DNA of 64,000 bases from NCBI RefSeq assembly GCF_051014445.1, contig NW_027488366.1, forward strand, positions 19,238,001-19,302,000, given 5' to 3'. Origin of the DNA: Colletes latitarsis. Taxonomy: Eukaryota; Arthropoda; Insecta; Hymenoptera; Colletidae. Shown piece after piece: positions 9,101 to 22,089 of this stretch (position 1 is its first letter; every line of letters begins with the position of its first letter). The notes beneath the pieces were generated by a model. That model was not told where the DNA came from. It saw only the letters and a program-made list of their open reading frames with translations, and did no database searches. Both the position numbers and the translations under genes were made by a program.

Positions 9101-12100
9101 ATCCAAGACCTAAGCCAAACCTAACATGCGTTATCCTCTAAAATATTTATCAAGACCAGGTTTAATTGAATGTTTCAGTGTGGTACCACATTACTGCGTG
9201 AACCAAACCAGAAAAAACCCAGTATCTGTCCAACAAGTATGTGAAGAATGCGAATGTATGAGCCTGATGAGTGAAAATCCCAGGCCTAACCTAGACCTAA
9301 CATGCGTTATCCTCTAAAATATTGATCCAAACCAGGTTTAATGGACTGTTTCAGTGTGGTACCACTTTACTGCGTGATCCAAAGCAGAAAAAACCCTCGA
9401 TCAGGTCAACATGTATGTTAAAACTGCGAAAGTATGACCCTGATGTGGGCACATCCCAGGCCTAACCTAGACCTAACATGCGTTGTCCTCTAAACTATTG
9501 ATGGAAACCAGGTTTAATTGACTGTTTCAGTTTGGTACCACATTACTATGTGATCCAAACCAGAAAATAACCCAGGATCTGTTCACCGAGTATGTGAAGT
9601 GTGCGTAGGTATGAGTCTGATGAGGGCAAATCCCAGACCTATCCCAGACCTCACTTGCGTTATCCACTAAAATATTGATCGAAACCAGGTTTAACCGATA
9701 GTTTCAGTGTGGTACCACATTACTACGTGATCCAAACCAGAAAAAAACCCAGGATCTTGTCAACGAGTATGTGAAGTGTGCGAAAGTATGAGTCTCATGA
9801 GGGATAATCCCAGGCCTAACCTAGACCTAACATGCGTTGTCCTCTAAACTATTGATGGAAACCAGGTTTAATTGACTGTTTCAGTTTGGTACCACATTAC
9901 TATGTGATCCAAACCAGAAAATAACCCAGGATCTGTTCACCGAGTATGTGAAGTGTGCGTAGGTATGAGCCTGATGAGGGCAAAACCCAGACCTATCCCA
10001 GACCTAACTTGCATTGTCTTCTAAAATAGTGTTCGAAACCAGGTTTAATCGACAGTTTCAGTGTGGTACCACATTACTACGTGATCCAAACCAGAAAAAA
10101 ACCCAGGATCTTGTCAACGAGTATGTGAAGTGTGCGAAAGTATGAGTCTGATGAGGGATAATCCCAGACCTATCCCAGACCTAACTTGCGTTATCCTCTA
10201 AAATAGTGATCGAAACCAGGCTTAATTGACTGTTTTAGTTGTGGTACCACTTTACTACGTGATCCAATCCAGAAATATCCCAGGATCTATTCATGAAGTA
10301 TGAGAAATATGCGAAAGTATGAGCCTGATGAGAGCAAATCCTAGACCTAACCCAGACCTAACATGGGTTGTCCTCTAAAATATTTATCAAGACCAGGTTT
10401 AATTGATTGTTTCAGTGTGGCCCCACATTACTACGTGATCCAAACCAGTAAAAACCCAGGATCCGTTCAACAAGTATGTGAAGAATGCGAAAGTATGAGT
10501 CTGATGAGGGCTAATCCCAGACCTAACCTAGACCTAACATGAATTATTCTCTAAAATATTGATCGAAGCCAGGTTTAATTGACTGTTTTAGTTGTGGTAC
10601 CACTTTACTACGTGATCCAAAGCAGAAAAAACCCTCGATCACGTCAACATGTATGTTAAAACTGCGAAAGTATGACCCTGATGAGGGCAAATCCCAGGCC
10701 TAACCTAGACCTAACATGCGTTGTCCTCTAAAATATTGATGGAAACCAGGTTTAATTGACTGTTTCAGTGTTGTACTTCATTACTACGTGATGCAATCCA
10801 GAAAAAGCCCAGGATCTACTCATCAAGTATGAGAAATATGCGAAAGTATGAGTCTGATGAGGGCTAATCGCAGACCTATCCCAGACCTAACTTGCGTTAT
10901 CCTCTAAAATAGTGATCGAAACCAGGTTTAATCGACTGTTTCAGTGTGGTACCACATTGCTACGTGATCCAAACCAGAAAAAACCCAGGATCAGTTCAAC
11001 AAGAATGTGAAAAACGCGAAAGTATGAGCCTGATGAGGGCAAATCCCAGACCTATCCCAGACCAAACTTGCGTTACCCTCTAAAATATTGATCGAAACCA
11101 GGTTTAATCGACTGCTTCAGTGTGGTACCACATTGCTACGTGATCCAAAGCAGAAAAAACCCTCGATCAGATCAACATGTATGTTAAAACTGCGGAAGTA
11201 TGACCCTGATGAGGGCAAATCCCAGGCCTAACCTAGACCTAACATGCGTTGTCCTCTAAAATATTGATGGAAACCAGGTTTAATTGACTGTTTCAGTGTT
11301 GTACTTCATTACTACGTGATGCAATCCAGAAAAAGCCCAGGATCTAGCCATCAAGTATGAGAAATATGCGAAAGTATGAGTCTGATGAGGGCTAATCCCA
11401 GACCTATCCCAGACCTAACTTGCGTTATCCTCTAAAATAGTGATCGAAACCAGGTTTAATCGACTGTTTCAGTGTGGTACCACATTGCTACGTGATCCAA
11501 AACAGAAAAAACCCAGGATCAGTTCAACAAGTATGTGAAAAACGCGAAAGTATGAACCTGATGAGGACGAATTCCAGACCTGTCCCAGACCTAACTTGCG
11601 TGATCCTCTAAAATATTGATCGAAACCAGTTTTAATTGACTGTTTCGGCGTGGTACCACATTACTACGTAATCCAATCCAGAAACAGCCCAGGATCTAGC
11701 CATGAAGTATGAGAAATATGCGAAAGTATGAGCCTGACGAGGGCAAATCCTAGAACAAACCCAGACCTAACATGCGTTATCCTCTAAAATATTTATCAAG
11801 ACCAGGTTTAATTGATTGTTTCAATGTGGTCCCACATTACTACGTGATCCAAACCAGAAAAAACCCAGGATCCGTTCAACAAGTATGTGAAGAATGCGAA
11901 AGTATGAGTCTGAAGAGTGAAAATCCCAGGCCTAACCTAGACCTGACATGCGTTATCCTCCAAAATATTGATCGAAACCTGGTTTAATCGACTGTTTCAG
12001 TGTGGTACCACATTACTATGTGATCCAAACCAGCAAAAATAACCCAGGATCTGTTCAACGAGTATGTGAGGCGTCCGAAAGTATGAGTCTGATGAATGCA

Positions 12101-14715
12101 AATCCCAGACCTATCCCAGACCTAACATGCGTTATCCTCTAAAATATTTATCAAGACCAGGTTTAATTGAATGTTTCAGTGTGGTACCACATTACTACGT
12201 GATCCAAACCAGTAAAAACCCAGGATCCGTTCAACAAGTATGTGAAGAATGCGAAAGTATGAGTCTGATGAGTGAAAATCCACGGCCTAACCTAGACCTA
12301 ACATGCGTTATCCTAAAAAATATTGTTCGAAACCAGGTTTAATCGACTGTTTCAGTGTGGTACCACACTACCACGTGACCCAAACCGGAAGAAACCCAGG
12401 ATCTAGCCATCAAGTATGAGAAATATGCGAAAGTATGAGCCTGATGAGGGCGAATCCCAGACCTATCCCAGACCTAACTTGCGTTATCCTCTAAAATATT
12501 GATCGAAATCAGGTTTAATTGACTGTTTCAGCGTGGTACCACATTACTTCGTGATACAATCCAGAAACAGCCCAGGGTCTAGCCATGAAGTATGAGAGAT
12601 ATGCGAAAGTATGAGCCTGATGAGGGCAAATCCAAGACCTAACCCAAACCTAACATGCGTTATCCTCTAAAATATTTATCAAGACCAGGTTTAATTGAAT
12701 GTTTCAGTGTGGTACCACATTACTGCGTGAACCAAACCAGAAAAAACCCTGTATCTGTCCAACAAGTATGTGAAGAATGCGAAAGTATGAGCCTGATGAG
12801 TGAAAATCCCAGGCCTAACCTAGACCTAACATGCGTTATCCTCAAAAATATTGATCCAAACCAGGTTTAATGGACTGTTTCAGTGTGGTACCACTTTACT
12901 GCGTGATCCAAAGCAGAAAAAACCCTCGATCAGGTCAACATGTATGTTAAAACTGCGAAAGTATGACCCTGATGTGGGCAAATCCCAGGCCTAACCTAGA
13001 CCTAACATGCGTTGTCCTCTAAACTATTGATGGAAACCAGGTTTAATTGACTGTTTCAGATTGGTACCACATTACTATGTGATCCAAACCAGAAAATAAC
13101 CCAGGATCTGTTCACCGAGTATGTGAAGTGTGCGTAGGTATGAGTCTGATGAGGGCAAATCCCAGACCTATCCCAGACCTAACTTGCGTTATCCTGTAAA
13201 ATAGTGATCGAAACCAGGTTTAATTGACTGTTTCAGTGTGGTACCACACTACTACATGATCCAAACCAGAAAAAAACCAGGATCTGTTCAACAAGTATGT
13301 GAAAAACGCGAAAGTATGAGCCTGATGAGGGCAAAACCCAGACCTATCCCAGACCTAACTTGCATTGTCTTCTAAAATAGTGTTCGAAACCAGGTTTAAT
13401 CGACAGTTTCAGTGTGGTACCACATTACTACGTGATCCAAACCAGAAAAAAACCCAGGATCTTGTCAACGAGTATGTGAAGTGTGCGAAAGTATGAGTCT
13501 GATGAGGGATAATCCCAGACCTAACTTGCGTTATCCTCTAAAATAGTGACCGAAACCAGGTTTAATTGACTGTTTTAGTTGTGGTACCACTTTACTACGT
13601 GATCCAATCCAGAAATATCCCAGGATCTAGCCATGAAGTATGAGAAATATGCGAAAGTATGAGCCTGATGAGAGCAAATCCTAGACCTAACCCAGACCTA
13701 ACATGGGTTGTCCTCTAAAATATTTATCAAGACCAGGTTTAATTGATTGTTTCAGTGTGGCCCCACATTACTACGTGATCCAAACCAGAAAAAAAACCAG
13801 GATCCGTTCAACGAGTACGTGAAGTGTGCGAAAGTATGAGTCTGATGAGGGATAATCCCAGAACTATCCCAGACCTAACTTGCGTTATCCTCTAAAATAG
13901 TGATCGAAACCAGGTTTAATTGATTGTTTCAGTGTGGCCCCACATTACTACGTGATACAATCCAGAAATAGCCCAGGATCTAGCCATGAAGTATGAGAAA
14001 AATGCGAAAGTATGAGCCTGATGAGTGAAAATCCCAGACCTAACCTAGACCTAACATGCGTTATCCTCAAAAATATTGTTCGAAACCAGGTTTAATCGAC
14101 TGTTTCAGTGTGGTACCACACTACTACGTGACCCAAACAGGAAAAAACCCAGGATCTGTTCAACAAGTATGTGAAAAACGCGAAAGTATGAGCCTGTTGA
14201 GGGCAAATCCCAGACCTATCCCAGACCTAACTTGCGTTATCCTCTAAAATAGTGATCGAAACCAGGTTTAATCGACTGTTTCAGTGTGGTACCACATTGC
14301 TACGTGATCCAAACCAGAAAAAACCCAGGATCAGTTCAACAAGTATGTGAAAAACGCGAAAGTATGAGCCTGATGAGGGCGAATCCCAGACCTATCCCAG
14401 ACCTAACTTGCGTGATCCTCTAAAATATTGATCGAAACCAGTTTTAATTGACTGTTTCGGCGTGGTACCACATTACTACGTGATACAATCCAGAAACAGC
14501 CCAGGATCTAGCCATGAAGTATGAGAAATATGCGAAAGTATGAGCCTGATGAGGGCAAATCCTAGACCAAACCCAAACCTAACATGCGTTATCCTCTAAA
14601 ATATTTATCAAGACCAGGTTTAATTGAATGTTTCACTGTGGTACCACATTACTACGTGAACCAAACCAGAAAAAACCCAGGATCCGGTCAACAAGTATGT
14701 GAAGAATGCGAAAGT

Positions 14716-17700
14716 ATGGGTCTGATGAGTGAAAATCCCAGGGCAAACCTAGACCTACCATGCGTTATCCTCTAAAATATTGATCCAAACCAGGTTTAAT
14801 GGACTGTTTCAGTGTGGTACCACACTACCACGTGACCCAAACCGGAAGAAACCCAGGATCTAGCCATCAAGTATGAGAAATATGCGAAAGTATGAGCCTG
14901 ATGAGGGCGAATCCCAGACCTATCCCAGACCTAACTTGCGTTATCCTCTAAAATATTGATCGAAATCAGGTTTAATTGACTGTTTCGGCGTGGTACCACA
15001 TTACTTCGTGATACAATCCAGAAACAGCCCAGGGTCTAGCCATGAAGTATGAGAGATATGCGAAAGTATGAGCCTGATGAGGGCAAATCCAAGACCTAAC
15101 CCAAACCTAAGATGCGTTATCCTCTAAAATATTTATCAAGACCAGGTTTAATTGAATGTTTCAGTGTGGTACCACATTACTGCGTGAACCAAACCAGAAA
15201 AAACCCAGTATCTGTCCAACAAGTATGTGAAGAATGCGAAAGTATGAGCCTGATGAGTGAAAATCCCAGGCCTAACCTAGACCTAACATGCGTTATCCTC
15301 AAAAATATTGATCCAAACCAGGTTTAATGGACTGTTTCAGTGTGGCACCACTTTACTGCGTGATCCAAAGCTGAAAAAACCCTCGATCAGGTCAACATGT
15401 ATGTTAAAACTGCGAAAGTATGACCCTGATGTGGGCAAATCCCAGGCCTAACCTAGACCTAACATGCGTTGTCCTCTAAACTATTGATGGAAACCAGGTT
15501 TAATTGACTGTTTCAGTTTGGTACCACATTACTATGTGATCCAAACCAGAAAATAACCCAGGATCTGTTCACCGAGTATGTGAAGTGTGCGTAGGTATGA
15601 GTCTGATGAGGGCAAATCCTAGACCTATCCCAGACCTAACTTGCGTTATCCACTAAAATATTGATCGAAACCAGGTTTAACCGACAGTTTCAGTGTGGTA
15701 CCACATTACTACGTGATCCAAACTAGAAAAAAACCCAGGATCTTGTCAACGAGTATGTGAAGTGTGCGAAAGTATGAGTCTGATGAGGGATAATCCCGGA
15801 CCTATCCCAGACCTAACTTGCGTTATCCTCTAAAATAGTGATCGAAACCAGGTTTAATTGACTGTTTCAGTGTGGTACCACACTACTACGTGATCCAAAC
15901 CAGAAAAAAACCGGGATCTGTTCAACAAGTATGTGAAAAACGCGAAAGTATGAGCCTGATGAGGGCAAAACCCAGACCTATCCCAGACCTAACTTGCATT
16001 GTCTTCTAAAATAGTGTTCGAAACCAGGTTTAATCGACAGTTTCAGTTTGGTACCACATTATACGTGATCCAAACCAGAAAAAAAACCAGGATCTTGTCA
16101 ACGAGTACGTGAAGTGTGCGAAAGTATGAGTCTGATGAGGGATAATCCCAGACCTATCCCAGACCTAACTTGCGTTATCCTCTAAAATAGGGATCGAAAC
16201 CAGGTTTAATTGATTGTTTCAGTGTGGCCCCACATTACTACGTGATACAATCCAGAAATAGCCCAGGATCTAGCCATGAAGTATGAGAAAAATGCGAAAG
16301 TATGAGCCTGATGAGTGAAAATCCCAGACCTAACCTAGACCTAACATGCGTTATCCTCAAAAATATTGTTCGAAACCAGGTTTAATCGACTGTTTCAGTG
16401 TGGTACCACACTACTACGTGACCCAAACAGGAAAAAACCCAGGATCTGTTCAACAAGTATGTGAAAAACGCGAAAGTATGAGCCTGTTGAGGGCAAATCC
16501 CAGACCTATCCCAGACCTAACTTGCGTTATCCTCAAAAATATTGATAGAAACCTGGTTTAATCGACTGTTTCAGTGTGGCACCACATTACTACGTAATCC
16601 AATCCAGAAATAGCCCAGGATCTAGCCATGAAGTATGAGAAATATGCGAAAGTATGAGCCTGACGAGGGCAAATCCTAGACCAAACCCAGACCTAACATG
16701 CGTTATCCTCTAAAATATTTATCAAGACCAGGTTTAATTGATTGTTTCAGTGTGGTCCCACATTACTACGTGATCCAAACCAGAAAAAACCCAGGATCCG
16801 TTCAACAAGTATGTGAAGAATGCGAAAGTATGGGTCTGATGAGTGAAAATCCCAGGGCAATCCTAGACCTACCATGCGTTATCCTCTAAAATATTGATCC
16901 AAACCAGGTTTAATGGACTGTTTCAGTGTGGTACCACACTACCACGTGACCCAAACCGGAAGAAACCCAGGATCTAGCCATCAAGTATGAGAAATATGCG
17001 AAAGTATGAGCCTGATGAGGGCGAATCCCAGACCTATCCCAGACCTAACTTGCGTTATCCTCTAAAATATTGATCGAAATCAGGTTTAATTGACTGTTTC
17101 GGCGTGGTACCACATTACTTCGTGATACAATCCAGAAACAGCGCAGGGTCTAGCCATGAAGTATGAGAGATATGCGAAAGTATGAGCCTGATGAGGGCAA
17201 ATCCAAGACCTAACCCAAACCTAAGATGCGTTATCCTCTAAAATATTTATCAAGACCAGGTTTAATTGAATGTTTCAGTGTGGTACCACATTACTGCGTG
17301 AACCAAACCAGAAAAAACCCAGTATCTGTCCAACAAGTATGTGAAGAATGCGAAAGTATGAGCCTGATGAGTGAAAATCCCAGGCCTAACCTAGACCTAA
17401 CATGCGTTATCCTCAAAAATATTGATCCAAACCAGGTTTAATGGACTGTTTCAGTGTGGTACCACTTTACTGCGTGATCCAAAGCTGAAAAAACCCTCGA
17501 TCAGGTCAACATGTATGTTAAAACTGCGAAAGTATGACCCTGATGTGGGCAAATCCCAGGCCTAACCTAGACCTAACATGCGTTGTCCTCTAAACTATTG
17601 ATGGAAACCAGGTTTAATTGACTGTTTCAGTTTGGTACCACATTACTATGTGATCCAAACCAGAAAATAACCCAGGATCTGTTCACCGAGTATGTGAAGT

Positions 17701-18944
17701 GTGCGTAGGTATGAGTCTGATGAGGGCAAATCCTAGACCTATCTCAGACCTAACTTGCGTTATCCACTAAAATATTGATCGAAACCAGGTTTAACCGACA
17801 GTTTCAGTGTGGTACCACATTACTACGTGATCCAAACTAGAAAAAAACCCAGGATCTTGTCAACGAGTATGTGAAGTGTGCGAAAGTATGAGTCTGATGA
17901 GGGATAATCCCGGACCTATCCCAGACCTAACTTGCGTTATCCTCTAAAATAGTGATCGAAACCAGGTTTAATTGACTGTTTCAGTGTGGTACCACACTAC
18001 TACGTGATCCAAACCAGAAAAAAACCGGGATCTGTTCAACAAGTATGTGAAAAACGCGAAAGTATGAGCCTGATGAGGGCAAAACCCAGACCTATCCCAG
18101 ACCTAACTTGCATTGTCTTCTAAAATAGTGTTCGAAACCAGGTTTAATCGACAGTTTCAGTTTGGTACCACATTACTACGTGATCCAAACCAGAAAAAAA
18201 ACCAGGATCTTGTCAACGAGTACGTGAAGTGTGCGAAAGTATGAGTCTGATGAGGGATAATCCCAGAACTATCCCAGACCTAACTTGCGTTATCCTCTAA
18301 AATAGTGATCGAAACCAGGTTTAATTGATTGTTTCAGTGTGGCCCCACATTACTACGTGATACAATCCAGAAATAGCCCAGGATCTAGCCATGAAGTATG
18401 AGAAAAATGCGAAAGTATGAGCCTGATGAGTGAAAATCCCAGACCTAACCTAGACCTAACATGCGTTATCCTCAAAAATATTGTTCGAAACCAGGTTTAA
18501 TCGACTGTTTCAGTGTGGTACCACACTACTACGTGACCCAAACAGGAAAAAACCCAGGATCTGTTCAACAAGTATGTGAAAAACGCGAAAGTATGAGCCT
18601 GTTGAGGGCAAATCCCAGACCTATCCCAGACCTAACTTGCGTTATCCTCAAAAATATTGATAGAAACCTGGTTTAATCGACTGTTTCAGTGTGGCACCAC
18701 ATTACTACGTAATCCAATCCAGAAATAGCCCAGGATCTAGCCATGAAGTATGAGAAATATGCGAAAGTATGAGCCTGACGAGGGCAAATCCTAGACCAAA
18801 CCCAGACCTAACATGCGTTATCCTCTAAAATATTTATCAAGACCAGGTTTAATTGATTGTTTCAGTGTGGTCCCACATTACTACGTGATCCAAACCAGAA
18901 AAAACCCAGGATCCGTTCAACAAGTATGTGAAGAATGCGAAAGT
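14716..18944 (+). repeat. 12-mer higher-order repeat, two tandem copies (block A)
   Basis: Copy 1 is about 14716-16829 and copy 2 about 16830-18944, with landmarks offset by 2114 then 2115 bases. The one-base change in offset comes from a base missing in copy 1 near 16060 (ATTATACG against ATTACTACG). Related monomer strings recur near 9360, 12890 and 20455, so this 12-mer is part of an older, more scattered family. Confidence 0.75.
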
Positions 18945-21861
18945 ATGAGTCTGATGAGTGAAAATCCCAGGCCTAACCTAGACCTAACATGCGTTATCCT
19001 CAAAAATATTGATCCAAACAAGGTTTAATGGACTGTTTCAATGTGGTACCACTTTACTACGTGATCCAAAGCAGAAAAAACCCTCGATCACGTCAACATG
19101 TATGTTAAAACTGCGAAAGTATGACCCTGATGAGGGCAAATCCCAGGCCTAACCTAGACCTAACATGCGTTGTCCTCTAAAATATTGATGGAAACCAGGT
19201 TTAATTGACTGTTTCAGTGTTGTACTTCATTACTACGTGATGCAATCCAGAAAAAGCCCAGGATCTAGTCATCAAGTATGAGAAATATGCGAAAGTATGA
19301 GTCTGATGAGGGCTAATCCCAGACCTATCCCAGACCTAACTTGCGTTATCCTCTAAAATAGTGATCGAAACCAGGTTTAATCGACTGTTTCAGTGTGGTA
19401 CCACATTGCTACGTGATCCAAACCAGAAAAAACCCAGGATCAGTTCAACAAGTATGTGAAAAACGCGAAAGTATGAGCCTGATGAGGGCGAATCCCAGAC
19501 CTATCCCAGACCTAACTTGCGTGATCCTCTAAAATATTGATCGAAACCAGTTTTAATTGACTGTTTCGGCGTGGTACCACATTACTACGTGATACAATCC
19601 AGAAACAGCCCAGGATCTAGCCATGAAGTATGAGAAATATGCGAAAGTATGAGCCTGATGAGGGCAAATCCTAGACCTAACCCAAACCTAACATGCGCTA
19701 TCCTCTAAAATATTTATCAAGAACAGGTTTAATTGAATGTTTCAGTGTGGTACCACATTACTACGTGAACCAAACCAGAAAAAACCCAGGATCCGGTCAA
19801 CAAGTATGTGAAGAATGCGAAAGTATGGGTCTGATGAGTGAAAATCCCAGGGCAAACCTAGACCTACCATGCGTTATCCTCTAAAATATTGATCCAAACC
19901 AGGTTTAATGGACTGTTTCAGTGTGGTACCACACTACCACGTGACCCAAACCGGAAGAAACCCAGGATCTAGCCATCAAGTATGAGAAATATGCGAAAGT
20001 ATGAGCCTGATGAGGGCGAATCCCAGACCTATCCCAGACCTAACTTGCGTTATCCTCTAAAATATTGATCGAAATCAGGTTTAATTGACTGTTTCGGCGT
20101 GGTACCACATTACTTCGTGATACAATCCAGAAACAGCCCAGGGTCTAGCCATGAAGTATGAGAGATATGCGAAAGTATGAGCCTGATGAGGGCAAATCCA
20201 AGACCTAACCCAAACCTAACATGCGTTATCCTCTAAAATATTTATCAAGACCAGGTTTAATTGAATGTTTCAGTGTGGTACCACATTACTGCGTGAACCA
20301 AACCAGAAAAAACCCAGTATCTGTCCAACAAGTATGTGAAGAATGCGAAAGTATGAGCCTGATGAGTGAAAATCCCAGGCCTAGCCTAGACCTAGCATGC
20401 GTTATCCTCAAAAATATTGATCCAAACCAGGTTTAATGGACTGTTTCAGTGTGGTACCACTTTACTGCGTGATCCAAAGCAGAAAAAACCCTCGATCAGG
20501 TCAACATGTATGTTAAAACTGCGAAAGTATGACCCTGATGTGGGCAAATCCCAGGCCTAACCTAGACCTAACATGCGTTGTCCTGTAAACTATTGATGGA
20601 AACCAGGTTTAATTGACTGCTTCAGTGTGGTACCACATTACTATGTGATCCAAACCAGAAAATAACCCAGGATCTGTTCACCGAGTACGTGAAGTGTGCG
20701 TAGGTATGAGCCTGATGAGGGCAAAACCCAGACCTATCCCAGACCTAACTTGCATTGTCTTCTAAAATAGTGTTCGAAACCAGGTTTAATCGACAGTTTC
20801 AGTGTGGTACCACATTACTACGTGATCCAAACCAGAAAAAAACCCAGGATCTTGTCAACGAGTATGTGAAGTGTGCGAAAGTATGAGTCTGATGAGGGAT
20901 AATCCCAGACCTATCCCAGACCTAACTTGCGTTATCCTCTAAAATAGTGATCGAAACCAGGCTTAATTGACTGTTTTAGTTGTGGTACCACTTTACTACG
21001 TGATCCAATCCAGAAATATCCCAGGATCTATTCATGAAGTATGAGAAATATGCGAAAGTATGAGCCTGATGAGAGCAAATCCTAGACCTAACCCAGACCT
21101 AACATGGGTTGTCCTCTAAAATATTTATCAAGACCAGGTTTAATTTATTGTTTCAGTGAGGCCCCACATTACTACGTGATCCAAACCAGAAAAAACCCAG
21201 GATCCGTTCAACAAGTATGTGAAGAATGCGAAAGTATGAGTCTGATGAGTGAAAATCCCTGGGCTAACCTAGACCTAACACGCGTTATCCTCAAAACTAT
21301 TGATCGAAACCAGGTTTAATTGACTGTTTCAGCGTGGTACCACATTACTACGTAATACAATCCAGAAACAGCCCAGGATCTAGCCATGAAGTATGAGAAA
21401 TATGCGAAAGTATGAGCCTGATGAGGGCAAATCCTAGACCTAACCCAAACCTAACATGCGTTATCCTCTAAAATATTTATCCAGAACAGGTTTCATTGAA
21501 TGTTCCAGTGTGGTACCACTTTACTACGTGATCCAATCCAGAAATAGCCCAGGATCTAGCCACGAAGTATGAGAAATATGCGATAGTAAGAGCCTGATGA
21601 GGGCAAATCCTAGACCTATCCCAGACCTAACTTGCGTTATCCTCTAAAATATTTATCAAGACCAGGTTTAATTGAATGTTTCAGTGAGGTACCACATTAC
21701 TACGTGATCCAAACCAGAAAAAACCCAGGATCCGTTCAACAAGTATGTGAAGAATGCGAAAGTATGAGCAAGATGATTGCAAATACCAGAACTAACCCAG
21801 ACATAGCCAGCGTTATCCTCTAAAACACTAATCGGAACCAGCTATTATTGACTGCTTCAGT

Positions 21862-21871
21862 GAGGTACCTC
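21862..21871. repeat. Compensated dyad variant GAGGTACCTC (first B-block example)
   Basis: Here both symmetric positions of the dyad have changed together (T to A on the left, A to T on the right), so the palindrome is kept. The form recurs through block B in monomers followed by ATTACTACGTGGTCC. Half-changed forms exist but are rare: GAGGTACCAC near 21686 and GTGGTACCTC near 27670. Confidence 0.75.
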
Positions 21872-22074
21872 ATTACTACGTGGTCCAAACTAGAAAAAAC
21901 CCAGCATCTGGCCAACAAGTATGCGAAAAAAGCGAAAGTATGTGCAAGATGATTGCAAATACCAGAACTAACCCAGACATAGCCAGCGTTATCCTCTAAA
22001 ATACCATTCGGAACCAGCTTCTATTGACTGTTTCAGTGTAGTACCACATTACTACGTGATACAAACCAGAAAAA

Positions 22075-22089
22075 GGCCAGGATCTGGCC
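22075..22089. repeat. B-specific hairpin GGCCAG-GAT-CTGGCC (example)
   Basis: Many B monomers read GGCCAGGATCTGGCC, a perfect 6-bp inverted repeat around three bases. A variant, GGCCAGGATATGGCC, keeps a 5-bp stem. A and C monomers have CCCAGGATCTGTTC or CCCAGGATCTAGCC at the same place, with little or no pairing. The second dyad is therefore a feature of block B. Confidence 0.6.

Larger units (their letters stand above)
2893..9253 (+). repeat. 15-mer higher-order repeat, two tandem copies (block A)
   Basis: Copy 1 is about 2893-6590 and copy 2 about 6591-9253. Landmarks match at an offset of 3698 bases in the first part and 2641 bases (15 monomers) in the later part. The 1057-base difference equals the extra 6-mer inside copy 1. 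Both copies end with the same CAGTATCTGTCCAAC monomer (about 6580 and 9221). The match ends near 9254, where GCGAATGTATG appears. Differences between copies are scarce, for example TTCTGAAAT in copy 1 against TTCTAAAAT in copy 2 near 2972 and 6671. Confidence 0.8.
2548..21768 (+). repeat. Satellite block A (A/C subfamily, about 109 monomers)
   Basis: Monomers here read CAGGATCTGTTCAAC or CAGGATCTAGCCAT, then GTATGTGAA or GTATGAGAA, then AGTCTGATGAG or AGCCTGATGAG. They end in CCCAGACCTATCCCAGACC or CCTAACCTAGACCTAAC. Several monomer types are mixed, including one with GTTGTACTTC in place of the KpnI palindrome and one with GTCAACATGTATGTTAAAACTGCG. They are arranged in higher-order units. The first monomer is cut by the retrotransposon at 2548. 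The block ends inside a monomer at about 21768, where the text changes from A-type to B-type within a few bases. Confidence 0.9.
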
